Below, piece by piece: positions 35,582 to 43,665 of a DNA stretch of 64,000 bases. Source of the stretch: Pseudomonas sp. B33.4 (lineage in GTDB: Bacteria > Pseudomonadota > Gammaproteobacteria > Pseudomonadales > Pseudomonadaceae); contig NZ_CP140706.1 of NCBI RefSeq assembly GCF_034555375.1, forward strand, positions 2,285,001-2,349,000. Direction: 5' to 3'. The notes below the pieces were generated by a model. That model was given only the letters and a program-made list of their open reading frames with translations. It was not told the origin of the DNA and searched no databases. The translations under genes and the position numbers were made by a program. Positions within the stretch are counted from its first letter, which is position 1. Every line of letters starts with the position of its first letter.

Positions 35582-36127
35582 ATGCGCGCCCTGAATCTGG
35601 ATTTTCAACCGCGTCCACGTTCCGGCCCGTTGGGTTGGAGCCTGCTTGGCGGCGGTGTGTTGTTGGCGGCGCTGTGCTTCGGCGTGCAACAGCACCTCGA
35701 CGCGCACACCGAACAGCAACAGGGCCACCTGCAAACCACCCAGCGTCAGCTCACTGGCGACAGCGGCGCCAAGTCCACCCTGAGCCCGGCGGAAACCCGC
35801 GAGCAAGCGGCAAACCTTGCCGAGATGCGCAAGGTCTCGCAGCAACTGCGCCGGCCGTGGGAACGCCTGTTCGCCATGCTCGAAGCGATGCCGCGCGATG
35901 ACGTCGCGCTGCTGACCCTGACCCCGGATGCGCGCAAAGGCCAGGTGCGCATCAGCGCCGAAGCGCGCGATCTGCAAGCGATGCTCGACTTCCACAAACG
36001 TCTGGAAGCCAGCGACGAGCTGTCCGACGTCTCGCTGCTCAGCCACGAAATCGTCGTCAAATCGCCGGAGCAACCGGTGCAATTCAACCTGTCGGCGACA
36101 TGGGAGATTGGCGATGCGAATCCCTAG
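35582..36127 (+). CDS. PilN/MshI-like inner-membrane assembly protein
   Basis: The protein has 181 residues. A short cytoplasmic N-terminus (MRALNLDFQPRPRSGPLGWS) is followed by one membrane helix (LLGGGVLLAALCFGV), a coiled-coil stretch of Gln-rich helix, and a ferredoxin-like periplasmic domain (VALLTLTPDARKGQVRISAE). This is the PilN layout. It follows the previous gene with one base between stop and start and overlaps the next gene by 14 bases. Confidence 0.65.
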   Translation: MRALNLDFQPRPRSGPLGWSLLGGGVLLAALCFGVQQHLDAHTEQQQGHLQTTQRQLTGDSGAKSTLSPAETREQAANLAEMRKVSQQLRRPWERLFAMLEAMPRDDVALLTLTPDARKGQVRISAEARDLQAMLDFHKRLEASDELSDVSLLSHEIVVKSPEQPVQFNLSATWEIGDANP

Positions 36128-36662
36128 ACTGATCGTCCACGAATACCTGCAAGGCCTTGGCGTTCCGGGCCTGGCCGGGCTGGCGCTGCTGCTGGTCACC
36201 GTGACTTGGGCACTCGGCGGTTTGCTGCCGGGCTGGCAATCGTTGCAGCACTTGAGCCAGCAGACTCAGGAAGCTACCGCGTACCTGGCCAAGGTTGAAG
36301 ACGGCAGCATCGCGCCGCCGGTGGTGCCACAACGCCAACTCGACGACTTCCGCAACAAACTGCCGGCGCAGCCGCAAGCCACCGTCGCCATCGACCGCAT
36401 CTATGCCCTCGCAGCGCAAGAACACATCACCCTGGCGCGCGGCGAATACGCCCTCGGCGTCGACCCGAAAACCCATCTGGCGCGCTATCAGATTCTTCTG
36501 CCAGTGCGCGGCAGCTACCCGCAACTGCGGCGCTTTCTGCATGCCTTGCTCGGCCAATTGCCGGCGGTGGTGGTGGAAGACCTCGAGTTGCAACGCAAGA
36601 AGATTGGCGACACCGACCTCAATGGCCGGATCCGTATGACCCTTTACCTGTCGAGGTCGTGA
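36114..36662 (+). CDS. PilO/MshJ-like inner-membrane assembly protein
   Basis: The protein has 182 residues from the ATG at 36114; the open frame extends upstream but inside the previous gene. It has a short N-terminus, one membrane helix (GLAGLALLLVTVTWALGGLL), a helical linker and a ferredoxin-like domain (YQILLPVRGSYPQLRRFLHA). It would pair with the PilN-like protein to form the alignment complex between the ATPase platform and the secretin. Confidence 0.65.
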   Translation: MRIPRLIVHEYLQGLGVPGLAGLALLLVTVTWALGGLLPGWQSLQHLSQQTQEATAYLAKVEDGSIAPPVVPQRQLDDFRNKLPAQPQATVAIDRIYALAAQEHITLARGEYALGVDPKTHLARYQILLPVRGSYPQLRRFLHALLGQLPAVVVEDLELQRKKIGDTDLNGRIRMTLYLSRS

Positions 36663-37174
36663 TGAATACCAAGCGCGTGACAGGGTGGGTAGCGTTCTTC
36701 GGCGTGGCGGCCGCGCTGGCGTGGTTGCCGGAATATTTCTCGCCGAGCGAAGACGTCGATTCGAACGAAGTGGCTGTCGCTACGCCGGGGAAAACCCGCG
36801 GCGCTCTGCCAGCCAGCGTCGCCAAGGCCAAGGATGCGCCGATCAAGGACCTGAGCCCGGCCGGCGACTTGTTCGCGGCCAAATCCTGGAAGGCCGCGCC
36901 GACTCTGGCCACGGTCACCGAAATTGCCATCAATCCAGCAACAGTGGTGCAAGCCCCGAGCCTGCCACCGGTGCCGTTTCAGTTCGTCGGCAGGCTGCAT
37001 GACCGCAGCGACCTGCAAGTGTTTTTGCAGAACGGCGAAAAGATCTACGTCGTGCGCAACGGGGATGTGATCGACGACACCTGGAAGATCACCGGCATTT
37101 CCGATCTGGAGCTGAGTCTGGTCTACCTGCCTTTGCATTTGTCGCAGACCTTGTCTGTGGGGAGTACGCAATGA
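36662..37174 (+). CDS. GspC/PilP/MshK-like periplasmic link protein
   Basis: The protein has 170 residues, with its ATG overlapping the previous stop (TGATG). One N-terminal helix (VAFFGVAAALAWLPEYF) is followed by a Pro/Ala-rich linker and a small beta domain (FQFVGRLHDRSDLQVFLQNG, VVRNGDVIDDTWKITGISD) like the homology region of GspC/PilP. That region docks onto the secretin N-domains. It overlaps the secretin gene by 4 bases. Confidence 0.7.
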   Translation: MNTKRVTGWVAFFGVAAALAWLPEYFSPSEDVDSNEVAVATPGKTRGALPASVAKAKDAPIKDLSPAGDLFAAKSWKAAPTLATVTEIAINPATVVQAPSLPPVPFQFVGRLHDRSDLQVFLQNGEKIYVVRNGDVIDDTWKITGISDLELSLVYLPLHLSQTLSVGSTQ

Positions 37175-39018
37175 ACCGTTCCCGTTTGCTGATGAGCCTG
37201 AGCCTGTGCGCCGGGCTGGCCGCGTGCAGCTCCGCGCAGGTGGCCAACAAGGAAGCCGCCGACCTGATTGAACAGGGTCAGTACGAAGCGGGTCTGGCCC
37301 GCGTCGAGGAGGGGCTGCGCGAAAATCCACGGGACACTGAGTTGCACTTGCTGCTCAACAGTGGCCGCGCCAAGGCGATCACCGCGTTGCTGACCTCTGG
37401 CGACACCGACCGTTCGCGCCGTGACTTTGCTTCGGCCCGCACCGCCTACAGCCGCGCGCTGACCATCGAACCGAACAATCGGCGTGCCCAGGATGCGTTG
37501 CGTCAGCTCGATTATCTGCGCAGCATGGACGAGAAAATCGAACTGGCCCGTGGCGATCTGCGTCGTGGCGATATCTACGGCGCTGATCGTCAGGTCAAAC
37601 AGATCCTCGAACTCGACCCCAACAACGAGGGCGCGCTGGAGCTGCAAGGCAACATTCGTCTGGTGCAGAGCCGCAACGTGATTGCCTATCCACAACTGCG
37701 CACCAAGCTCGATCGGCCGGTGACCCTGGAATTTCGCGACGCCAACCTCAAGACCATTTTCGAAGTGCTGTCGCAGGTCGCCGGGCTGAATTTCATCTTC
37801 GACAAAGATCTGCGCCCGGACATGAAAGCGACGATCTTCGTGCGTGACGTGCGCATCGAAGACGCCGTTACCCTGCTGCTGCAACAGAACCAGTTGCACC
37901 AGAAAGTGGTGAACGAAAACACCCTGCTGATCTACCCGGATTCGCCGCAGAAAGTGAAGGATTATCAGGAACTGGTGATGCGCACCTTCTACCTGACCAG
38001 CATCGACGCCAACACTGCGCTGAACATGGTCAAAACCATGCTCAAGACCCGCGACGTGTTCGTCGATGAACGCCTCAACACCCTGACCATGCGCGACACC
38101 GAAGACGCCGTGCGCATGGCCGAAAAACTCCTGCAATCGCAAGACCAGTCCAACCCGGAAGTGGTACTCGAAGTGGAAGTGATGGAAGTCGCTACCCAGC
38201 GCATTCTCGACCTCGGGCTGCAATGGCCGAACACGTTCGGCGTGGTCAACAGCGACGGTTCGGCGGTCACCATTCTCGATCAGCTCAAAGGCATCAACTC
38301 CAGCCGCATCTCGATCTCGCCTTCGCCGCAGGCCAAGATCAACGCGCAGGACAACGACATCAACACATTGGCCAGCCCGGTGATCCGCGTCAGTAACCGC
38401 GAGCAGGCGCGCATTCACATCGGTCAGCGGGTGCCGATCATCAGCGCCACTTCGGTGCCTTCGACGCAGGGTCCGGTGATTACCGAAAGCGTCACTTACC
38501 TGGACGTCGGTCTGAAGCTTGAAGTGCAACCGACCGTACACCTGAACAACGAAGTGGCGATCAAGATTGCGCTGGAAGTGAGTAACGCGACACCGCTGGA
38601 GCCGACCCGTCAAGGCACGATTCCAGTGCAGGTCGACACCCGCAACGCGCAGACCACGCTGCGCCTGCACGACGGCGAAACGCAGATCCTCGCGGGTCTG
38701 ATGCGTAACGACCACGGCGCCACCGGCAACAAGATTCCGGGCCTGGGTGATATTCCGGGGCTGGGTCGGCTGTTCGGCAGCAACAAGGACACCGTCGGCA
38801 AATCCGAACTGGTGCTGTCGATCACCCCGCGGATCGTGCGCAACCTGCCGTACCAGAGCCCGTCGGACATGGAGTTCTCCACCGGCACCGAAACCAGCAT
38901 GCACATCCAGGCCCCGGATCGTTCGCAGAGCTACGTGATGCCGTCGCCGGCCGCGCAGCCGCGTGCCGTCGGTGAGGCGGCCGTGGCCACCACCCGCGTC
39001 ACTGTCGAGAAGCCTTGA
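37171..39018 (+). CDS. gspD: Secretin lipoprotein (GspD/MshL/PilQ-like) with TPR-type N-terminus
   Basis: The protein has 615 residues and a lipobox with Cys19 (AGLAACSS). Residues 30-180 look like TPR helices (YSRALTIEPNNRRAQDALRQ, ILELDPNNEGALELQGN). N-domains follow (VTLEFRDANLKTIFEVLSQV, RTFYLTSIDANTALNMVKTM), then the secretin beta-barrel (NREQARIHIGQRVPIISAT, VGLKLEVQPTVHLNNEVAIK, GKSELVLSITPRIVRN). It would form the outer-membrane gate. The fused TPR-like part resembles secretins of MSHA and Tad-like systems and may replace a separate pilotin. Confidence 0.9.
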   Translation: MNRSRLLMSLSLCAGLAACSSAQVANKEAADLIEQGQYEAGLARVEEGLRENPRDTELHLLLNSGRAKAITALLTSGDTDRSRRDFASARTAYSRALTIEPNNRRAQDALRQLDYLRSMDEKIELARGDLRRGDIYGADRQVKQILELDPNNEGALELQGNIRLVQSRNVIAYPQLRTKLDRPVTLEFRDANLKTIFEVLSQVAGLNFIFDKDLRPDMKATIFVRDVRIEDAVTLLLQQNQLHQKVVNENTLLIYPDSPQKVKDYQELVMRTFYLTSIDANTALNMVKTMLKTRDVFVDERLNTLTMRDTEDAVRMAEKLLQSQDQSNPEVVLEVEVMEVATQRILDLGLQWPNTFGVVNSDGSAVTILDQLKGINSSRISISPSPQAKINAQDNDINTLASPVIRVSNREQARIHIGQRVPIISATSVPSTQGPVITESVTYLDVGLKLEVQPTVHLNNEVAIKIALEVSNATPLEPTRQGTIPVQVDTRNAQTTLRLHDGETQILAGLMRNDHGATGNKIPGLGDIPGLGRLFGSNKDTVGKSELVLSITPRIVRNLPYQSPSDMEFSTGTETSMHIQAPDRSQSYVMPSPAAQPRAVGEAAVATTRVTVEKP

Positions 39019-39020
39019 TC

Positions 39021-39494
39021 ATGAACGCCTCCCAACGCGGTTTCAGCCTGATCGAAGTCGTGGTGACGCTGGCCCTGATCGGTCTGTTGGCGAGCATGGC
39101 CGCGCCGCTGACCGAGACTTTGGTGCGGCGTGGCAAGGAGCAGGAATTGCGCAACGCGCTGTACCAGATTCGCGATGGCATCGACGCCTACAAGCGTGCC
39201 TTCGATGCCGGCTACATCGAGAAGTCGCTGAACAGCAGCGGCTACCCGCCGAACCTGAAAGTGCTGGTCGAAGGCGTGCGCGATGTGCGCAGCGCCAAGG
39301 GTGCCAAGTTCTACTTTTTACGCCGCATCCCGCGCGATCCGCTGGTGCCGGCCAAACGTGATGACGAAGGGGGTTGGGGCGTGCGCGCCTACAACAGTTC
39401 GGCTCAAAACCCGCGCGATGGCGAGGACGTTTTCGACGTCTACTCCCACGCCCGGGGCAAGGGCCTCAACGGCATCGCCTACCGCGAATGGTGA
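39021..39494 (+). CDS. Type II secretion pseudopilin 1
   Basis: The protein has 157 residues with a six-residue leader before the prepilin motif RGFSLIEVVVTLALIGLL. The globular part has PPNLKVLVEGV and FYFLRRIPRDPLVPAKRDDE, similar to GspG/MshB-type pilins, with a conserved RDP loop. The start ATG follows two bases after the secretin stop. It is the first of three consecutive pseudopilin genes, which probably form the tip or core of the fibre together with GspG. Confidence 0.87.
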   Translation: MNASQRGFSLIEVVVTLALIGLLASMAAPLTETLVRRGKEQELRNALYQIRDGIDAYKRAFDAGYIEKSLNSSGYPPNLKVLVEGVRDVRSAKGAKFYFLRRIPRDPLVPAKRDDEGGWGVRAYNSSAQNPRDGEDVFDVYSHARGKGLNGIAYREW

Positions 39495-39499
39495 ACCTC

Positions 39500-39874
39500 A
39501 TGCGCCGGGAAAAAGGTTTTACCTTGCTGGAGCTGATGGTGGTGATGGCGATCATCGCCACGCTGATGACCATCGCGCTGCCGCGCTACTTCAACAGCCT
39601 CGAAGCGTCGAAGGAAACCACCCTGCGCCAGAGTCTGTCGGCGATGCGCGAGGCGCTGGATCACTTCTACGGCGACACCGGGCGCTATCCGGATTCCATC
39701 GAGCAACTGATCGAACAACGTTACCTGCGCAACGCGCCACTCGACCCGATCACCGAACGCAAAGACCAGTGGGTGCTGATCGCGCCACCGGACGGCGTTG
39801 CCGGTGGTGTGGCCGACATAAAAAGCGGTGCTACCGGGAGGGCGCGTGATGGCAGCCAGTATTCCGAGTGGTAA
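39500..39874 (+). CDS. Type II secretion pseudopilin 2
   Basis: The protein has 124 residues from the ATG at 39500; in-frame starts at 39488 (ATG) and 39491 (GTG) overlap the previous stop. The prepilin motif KGFTLLELMVVMAIIATLMT begins at residue 5, and the C-terminal part has YGDTGRYPDSIEQLIEQRYL and APLDPITERKDQW. It is of the short GspG/H-like class. The next gene starts inside its last codons. Confidence 0.87.
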   Translation: MRREKGFTLLELMVVMAIIATLMTIALPRYFNSLEASKETTLRQSLSAMREALDHFYGDTGRYPDSIEQLIEQRYLRNAPLDPITERKDQWVLIAPPDGVAGGVADIKSGATGRARDGSQYSEW

Positions 39875-40388
39875 CCGCGCGCAGCAGGGTGGTTTCACTT
39901 ACCTGGGCGTGCTGTTCCTGATCGTGGTGATGGGCATGGGCCTGGCCAGTGCCGGCGAGTTGTGGTCGACCGCTTCACGTCGTGACCGTGAACGCCAGTT
40001 GCTCTGGGTTGGCACTCAGTACGCACAGGCGCTGCGCAGCTACTACCGCAGTTCGCCGGGGCTGGCGCAGTACCCGAAAGAGTTGGTGGATCTGCTTGAA
40101 GATCAGCGTTTTCCCGAGGCCAAGCATCATTTGCGTCAGCTCTATCCGGACCCGATCGGTCAGGGCGAATGGGCACTACAACGTGGCTTCGATGGACGCA
40201 TCACCGGCCTTAACAGTCCTTCGACCGAGCTTCCTTTGAAGCAAGCGGACTTCCCGACGCAGTGGTCGGATTTCGAAGGCATGCAGCGTTATTCGGACTG
40301 GCAGTTCGTCGCCGAAAAAGCCTTCCTCGACGGCACCAATGGCCCGGCCAAAAGCCAGTCGAATCTGCCGCAGGCGTTGCAGCCATGA
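39849..40388 (+). CDS. Type II secretion pseudopilin 3
   Basis: The protein has 179 residues, with GGGAGGG before the ATG. The hydrophobic helix YLGVLFLIVVMGMGLASAGE follows a QGGFT processing site, so the Glu5 position is replaced (TYLGV), as in some minor pseudopilins of the GspK/MshD type. The remaining part includes LRSYYRSSPGLAQYPKELVD and LYPDPIGQGEWALQRGFDG. It overlaps both neighbours, and its stop overlaps the csgE start. Confidence 0.82.
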   Translation: MAASIPSGNRAQQGGFTYLGVLFLIVVMGMGLASAGELWSTASRRDRERQLLWVGTQYAQALRSYYRSSPGLAQYPKELVDLLEDQRFPEAKHHLRQLYPDPIGQGEWALQRGFDGRITGLNSPSTELPLKQADFPTQWSDFEGMQRYSDWQFVAEKAFLDGTNGPAKSQSNLPQALQP

Positions 40389-40777
40389 CTCGTCAGTGGT
40401 GGTGCGCGCTGATGCTCACCGTGGCGGCGTGCTGCGCTCAGGCCGGTGAAGAAGACGAAATGATGGGCTTCATCGTCGACGACACGATCTCGCACATCGG
40501 CCACGACTTTTACTACTCGTTCAGTGAACGCCTGCGCGACACCAGCCGGATGGATTTCAACCTGGTGGTGCGCGAGCGGCCCGACGCGCGCTGGGGCAGC
40601 CTGGTGACCGTGGAATATCAGCAACGCCTGGTTTATCGGCGCTTCCTGCCGCCGAACACCGTGGAACTGAAGGACGAGGCCTACGCGGCCGCCGACTGGG
40701 TTCGACGCCAGGTTGTCCAGCGCAAGCTGGAGGCTCTGTTGCAGGACACCACCGACCTTGAGAAGGACGAACTATGA
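40385..40777 (+). CDS. csgE: Curli specificity factor CsgE
   Basis: The protein has 130 residues, the family's usual length. A signal peptide ends near residue 20 (CAQAG). The mature part has the CsgE signature: GFIVDDTISHIGHDFYYSF, NLVVRERPDARWGSLVTVEY and YRRFLPPNT. CsgE caps the CsgG channel in the periplasm and admits curli subunits. Its ATG overlaps the stop of the third pseudopilin gene, so curli export and the secretin system are in one transcription unit. Confidence 0.9.
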   Translation: MTRQWWCALMLTVAACCAQAGEEDEMMGFIVDDTISHIGHDFYYSFSERLRDTSRMDFNLVVRERPDARWGSLVTVEYQQRLVYRRFLPPNTVELKDEAYAAADWVRRQVVQRKLEALLQDTTDLEKDEL

Positions 40778-41205
40778 ACAGCACAACGTTCTCACGGCGC
40801 AGCGGATTCTGGATCTCGGGGTTGTTGATCGGGCTCGCCAGCGCCGCGGCTGTCCAGGCCACTGAACTGGTCTACACGCCGGTCAACCCGTCGTTCGGCG
40901 GCAACCCGCTCAACGGCACCTGGCTGCTCAACAACGCTCAGGCGCAAAACGATCACGATGACCCGGACATCCAGAGCCGTTCGGCGGTGGCCGGTACTTC
41001 GGCACTGGAGCGCTTCACCAGTCAATTGCAATCGCGGCTGCTAGGGCAGTTGCTGGACAACATCTCCACTGGCAACACGGGGAGCCTGTCCACCGACTCT
41101 TTTATCGTCAACGTCATCGACGACTCCGGGGCACTGAGCATTGAAGTGACCGATCGAGCGACCGGTGAGGTTTCGGAAATTCAGGTGAACGGCCTCAACC
41201 CGTGA
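40774..41205 (+). CDS. csgF: Curli assembly factor CsgF
   Basis: The protein has 143 residues with a signal peptide to about residue 29. The mature start TELVYTPVNPSFGGNPLNGT followed by WLLNNAQAQN is the CsgF hallmark that plugs into the CsgG channel from outside. The C-terminal half ends in a beta-strand region (FIVNVIDDSGALSIEVTDRA). CsgF lets the CsgB nucleator act at the cell surface. It overlaps csgE by 4 bases. Confidence 0.93.
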   Translation: MNSTTFSRRSGFWISGLLIGLASAAAVQATELVYTPVNPSFGGNPLNGTWLLNNAQAQNDHDDPDIQSRSAVAGTSALERFTSQLQSRLLGQLLDNISTGNTGSLSTDSFIVNVIDDSGALSIEVTDRATGEVSEIQVNGLNP

Positions 41206-41233
41206 CGGGCTGACGGTTCCGGGGAGAACGGAC

Positions 41234-42094
41234 ATGAAAAAGATCATCGCGTTAGGGCTGCTGTTGGCGACATTACAAGGGTGCAGTCTGCGCGAGCCGA
41301 TGTCGGCCGAGCAGGACACCGAAACCCCGACCCTGACCCCCAGGGCCTCGACTTATTACGACTTGCTGAAGATGCCGCGGCCCAAGGGCCGGTTGATGGC
41401 GGTGGTGTACGGCTTCCGTGACCAGACCGGGCAGTACAAACCGACGCCGGCGAGTTCGTTTTCCACCAGCGTGACCCAGGGCGCGGCGTCGATGTTGATG
41501 GACGCGATGCAGGCCAGTGGCTGGTTTGTCGTGCTGGAACGGGAAGGGCTGCAGAACCTGTTGACCGAGCGCAAGATCATTCGCGCGTCGCAGAAGAAGC
41601 CGAATACGCCGGTGAATATTCAGGGCGAGCTGCCGCCGTTGCAGGCGGCGAACATGATGCTTGAGGGCGGGATCATCGCCTATGACACGAATGTGCGTAG
41701 CGGTGGGGAAGGGGCGCGGTATCTGGGGATTGATCTGCAGCGTGAGTATCGGGTGGATCAGGTGACCGTGAATTTACGTGCGGTGGATGTTCGTAGCGGG
41801 CAGGTGTTGGCGAATGTGATGACCAGCAAGACGATTTATTCGGTGGCGCGCAGTGCCGGGATTTTCAAGTTTATCGAGTTCAAGAAGTTGCTTGAGGCTG
41901 AGGTTGGCTACACCACGAATGAGCCGGCGCAGCTTTGTGTTCTGTCGGCGATTGAGGCGGCGGTGGGGCATATGGTGGCGCAGGGGATTGAGCGGCGGTT
42001 GTGGCAGGTGGCGGGGGACGCTTCTGTGCCTGGGCAGGATGATGTTTTGAATCGGTATTTGAGCCAGAACAAGGTGGATCCGGAGGCGGAGTGA
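41234..42094 (+). CDS. csgG: Curli secretion channel CsgG
   Basis: The protein has 286 residues, near the E. coli length of 277. The lipobox Cys17 is in LATLQGCSLREP. The family segments RLMAVVYGFRDQTGQYKP, FVVLEREGLQNLLTERKI and LEGGIIAYDTNVRSGGEGAR are present. It is the nonameric outer-membrane lipoprotein that exports curli subunits. It is the last gene of the operon that begins at 32478. The second half of the gene is lower in GC than the first, which merges into a repeat-rich region. Confidence 0.95.
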   Translation: MKKIIALGLLLATLQGCSLREPMSAEQDTETPTLTPRASTYYDLLKMPRPKGRLMAVVYGFRDQTGQYKPTPASSFSTSVTQGAASMLMDAMQASGWFVVLEREGLQNLLTERKIIRASQKKPNTPVNIQGELPPLQAANMMLEGGIIAYDTNVRSGGEGARYLGIDLQREYRVDQVTVNLRAVDVRSGQVLANVMTSKTIYSVARSAGIFKFIEFKKLLEAEVGYTTNEPAQLCVLSAIEAAVGHMVAQGIERRLWQVAGDASVPGQDDVLNRYLSQNKVDPEAE

Positions 42095-42514
42095 ACGTGG
42101 CGGCCTTCGGGCCGACCAGGTTCTGGTTGGGCGGTGAGTTCTGGTTGACTGGGTGCATATCCGTTGCTGCGGTAATGGCTGCTTAGGGTTCCGCCCTTAC
42201 GGCGGGTCACCTTTTCCAAACGCCGAAAAGGTAACCCAAAAGGCTTGCTCCTACGTGCGGCCCGCTCGCTGGGGCTCGGGGTTCCTTCGCTGCGGGATCG
42301 ATCCGGGCGCAGCGTCTCCGGTTTGCTTCGCTGCACCTACTCCCGCTGTGTTTGGCTGCGCCAAACGGTCGCTGCGCTCCCACGCCCGGATCAATCCCTC
42401 CACTCAGCCTTCCGACGTCGCCCGTGGATCAAGATCAAGAGCAGGCGAGCTGACACTCGGCCTATTGAGTGGTGAGGAGCACAGCGTGGTCGGCTTTGGA
42501 TTTGTGGTGGATTC
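42095..42514. repeat. Dispersed noncoding repeat after csgG
   Basis: This stretch holds short palindromes typical of Pseudomonas dispersed repeats: GCGGCCTTCGGGCCG, CCGCCCTTACGGCGG, and TCACCTTTTCC with its complement GGAAAAGG-like partner (ACCTTTTCCAAACGCCGAAAAGGT). No reading frame here resembles a protein. It probably arrived by repeat spread rather than being part of the curli operon. Confidence 0.55.
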
Positions 42515-42778
42515 GCCCCTCACCCCAGCCCTCTCCCGAGGGAGAGGGAGCCGATTTTTGGGCCTTTCAAAATCTGAGTTCAACGCGGTATCGCACGTCG
42601 GCGTATCTCTACCAAACCACTCGGTCAGTCCCCTCTCCCTCTGGGAGAGGGCTAGGGTGAGGGGCTCTTGCTTCAACGCTTCAAAACCTGAATTCAGCTC
42701 GGTATTTCACGTCGGCGTATATCTACCAAACACCTCGGTCAGTCCCCTCTCCCTCCGGGAGAGGGTTAGGGTGAGGGC
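42515..42778. repeat. Dispersed CCCCTCACCC/CCCTCTCCC repeat array (inverse copy)
   Basis: Three palindromic units with spacers containing CACGTCGGCGTAT and CCTCGGTCAGTCCCC, in the opposite orientation to the array at 13191-13466. The last two units form near-identical tandem copies of about 115 bases. Confidence 0.85.
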
Positions 42779-42878
42779 TGCGATCTGAAGTGTGTTTAAA
42801 GAAATGTCTGAATCAGCGGAACCTTCCCACAAGGTTTTCAGGTTGTCCGTCGGACGTCCGGTCTCTAGCCTGTGTTCG

Positions 42879-43057
42879 TCGCTGCCAATTCAGCGACCGG
42901 GCATGGAAACCCGAAGACACGAGAGAGCAGATACGCCTTTCATAACGTATGCTTGCGCACTTTCATTGTGTGCACTCTGTTATGGCGGTTGTGCGCGGGA
43001 GACATTCGTGTCTGCCGGGTTGCTCTCTCCCGGATTTCCAGCCTGCGTACAGCTGCC
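42879..43057 (+). ncRNA. Structured RNA leader, three-helix junction (copy B)
   Basis: The same fold as copy A at 8793-8963: a hairpin at 42879-42896, a closing helix 42984-42999 paired with 43042-43057 (16 continuous pairs), a UUCG hairpin at 43000-43013, and a CCGGG/CCCGG hairpin at 43015-43033. Relative to copy A, a U-A pair in the closing helix has become C-G, and the pair closing the UUCG loop has become A-U. These are compensatory changes. It ends about 60 bases before an intact DUF3077/DUF6124-type gene. It may be a C4-like antisense RNA or a cis-acting leader. Confidence 0.65.
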
Positions 43058-43116
43058 ACCCATTTTTCCTGGAAGTCGAATGGGCCAGCTGCAACTATCA
43101 ATGAGAGAGAATCACC

Positions 43117-43488
43117 ATGAAAAAACCAACACCCAACCCCCCAGAACCAGACACCAACACCACATCCCCCTACGCCTCAGTCGACAGCAAAAAACTCCAC
43201 GAAGCCGCCGACCGCGCCCTCGATTTCTACCTCAACCCCACCGCCCACATCATGTCCAGCGCCAACGAGCCGGAACCCATGTACCTCGCCAATCCCAGGT
43301 ACAACACCGAATCGCTCCTGGCCAACGCCAGCGAAACCCTTGGCTCGGCCAGCGAAATGCTCATCAACTTCGCCGCCTCCCTGGAAACCTCTCAGCGCAA
43401 AACCGCACTGGGCATCGCTCAAGTCGTCATGCTGGGCGAACTGGCGGTGAATCAAGCGCTGGATCACGTCGAGTTGAAGGATGGCTGA
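43117..43488 (+). CDS. DUF3077/DUF6124-type small protein
   Basis: The protein has 123 residues with GAGAGA before the ATG. It shows the pattern common in Pseudomonas: a Pro/Asn-rich start (PPEPDTNTTSPYASVDSKK), LHEAADRALDFYLNP, then ESLLANASETLGSASEMLIN and MLGELAVNQALDHVE. No catalytic residues or membrane segments are seen; the second half should form helices. These genes are usually multicopy and of unknown role. The structured RNA upstream is shared with the broken copy at 8969. Confidence 0.8.
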   Translation: MKKPTPNPPEPDTNTTSPYASVDSKKLHEAADRALDFYLNPTAHIMSSANEPEPMYLANPRYNTESLLANASETLGSASEMLINFAASLETSQRKTALGIAQVVMLGELAVNQALDHVELKDG

Positions 43489-43605
43489 TTGATCGTTCCC
43501 ACGCTCTGCGTGGGAATGCAGCCCTTGACGCTCTGCGTCAAATTTGCGAGTTGGAACGCGGAGCGTCCCGAGAGGCATTCCCATGCAGAGCGTGGGAACG
43601 ATCAA
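43489..43605. repeat. Inverted repeat GATCGTTCCCACGCTCTGCG
   Basis: A 117-base near-palindrome with arms TTGATCGTTCCCACGCTCTG and its complement, and inner smaller palindromes (GACGCTCTGCGTC). This is another dispersed Pseudomonas repeat, placed right after the DUF gene stop. Confidence 0.85.
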
Positions 43606-43665
43606 ATGGTATTTTCATGCCTGCGGATTTTCAGGCAATGATTGAAGGAAACACGGAAGCGCACT

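Noticed and set aside
42153..42788. 211-residue open frame after csgG
   Set aside because: It is a translation of dispersed repeats and palindromes, with no ribosome site or domain.
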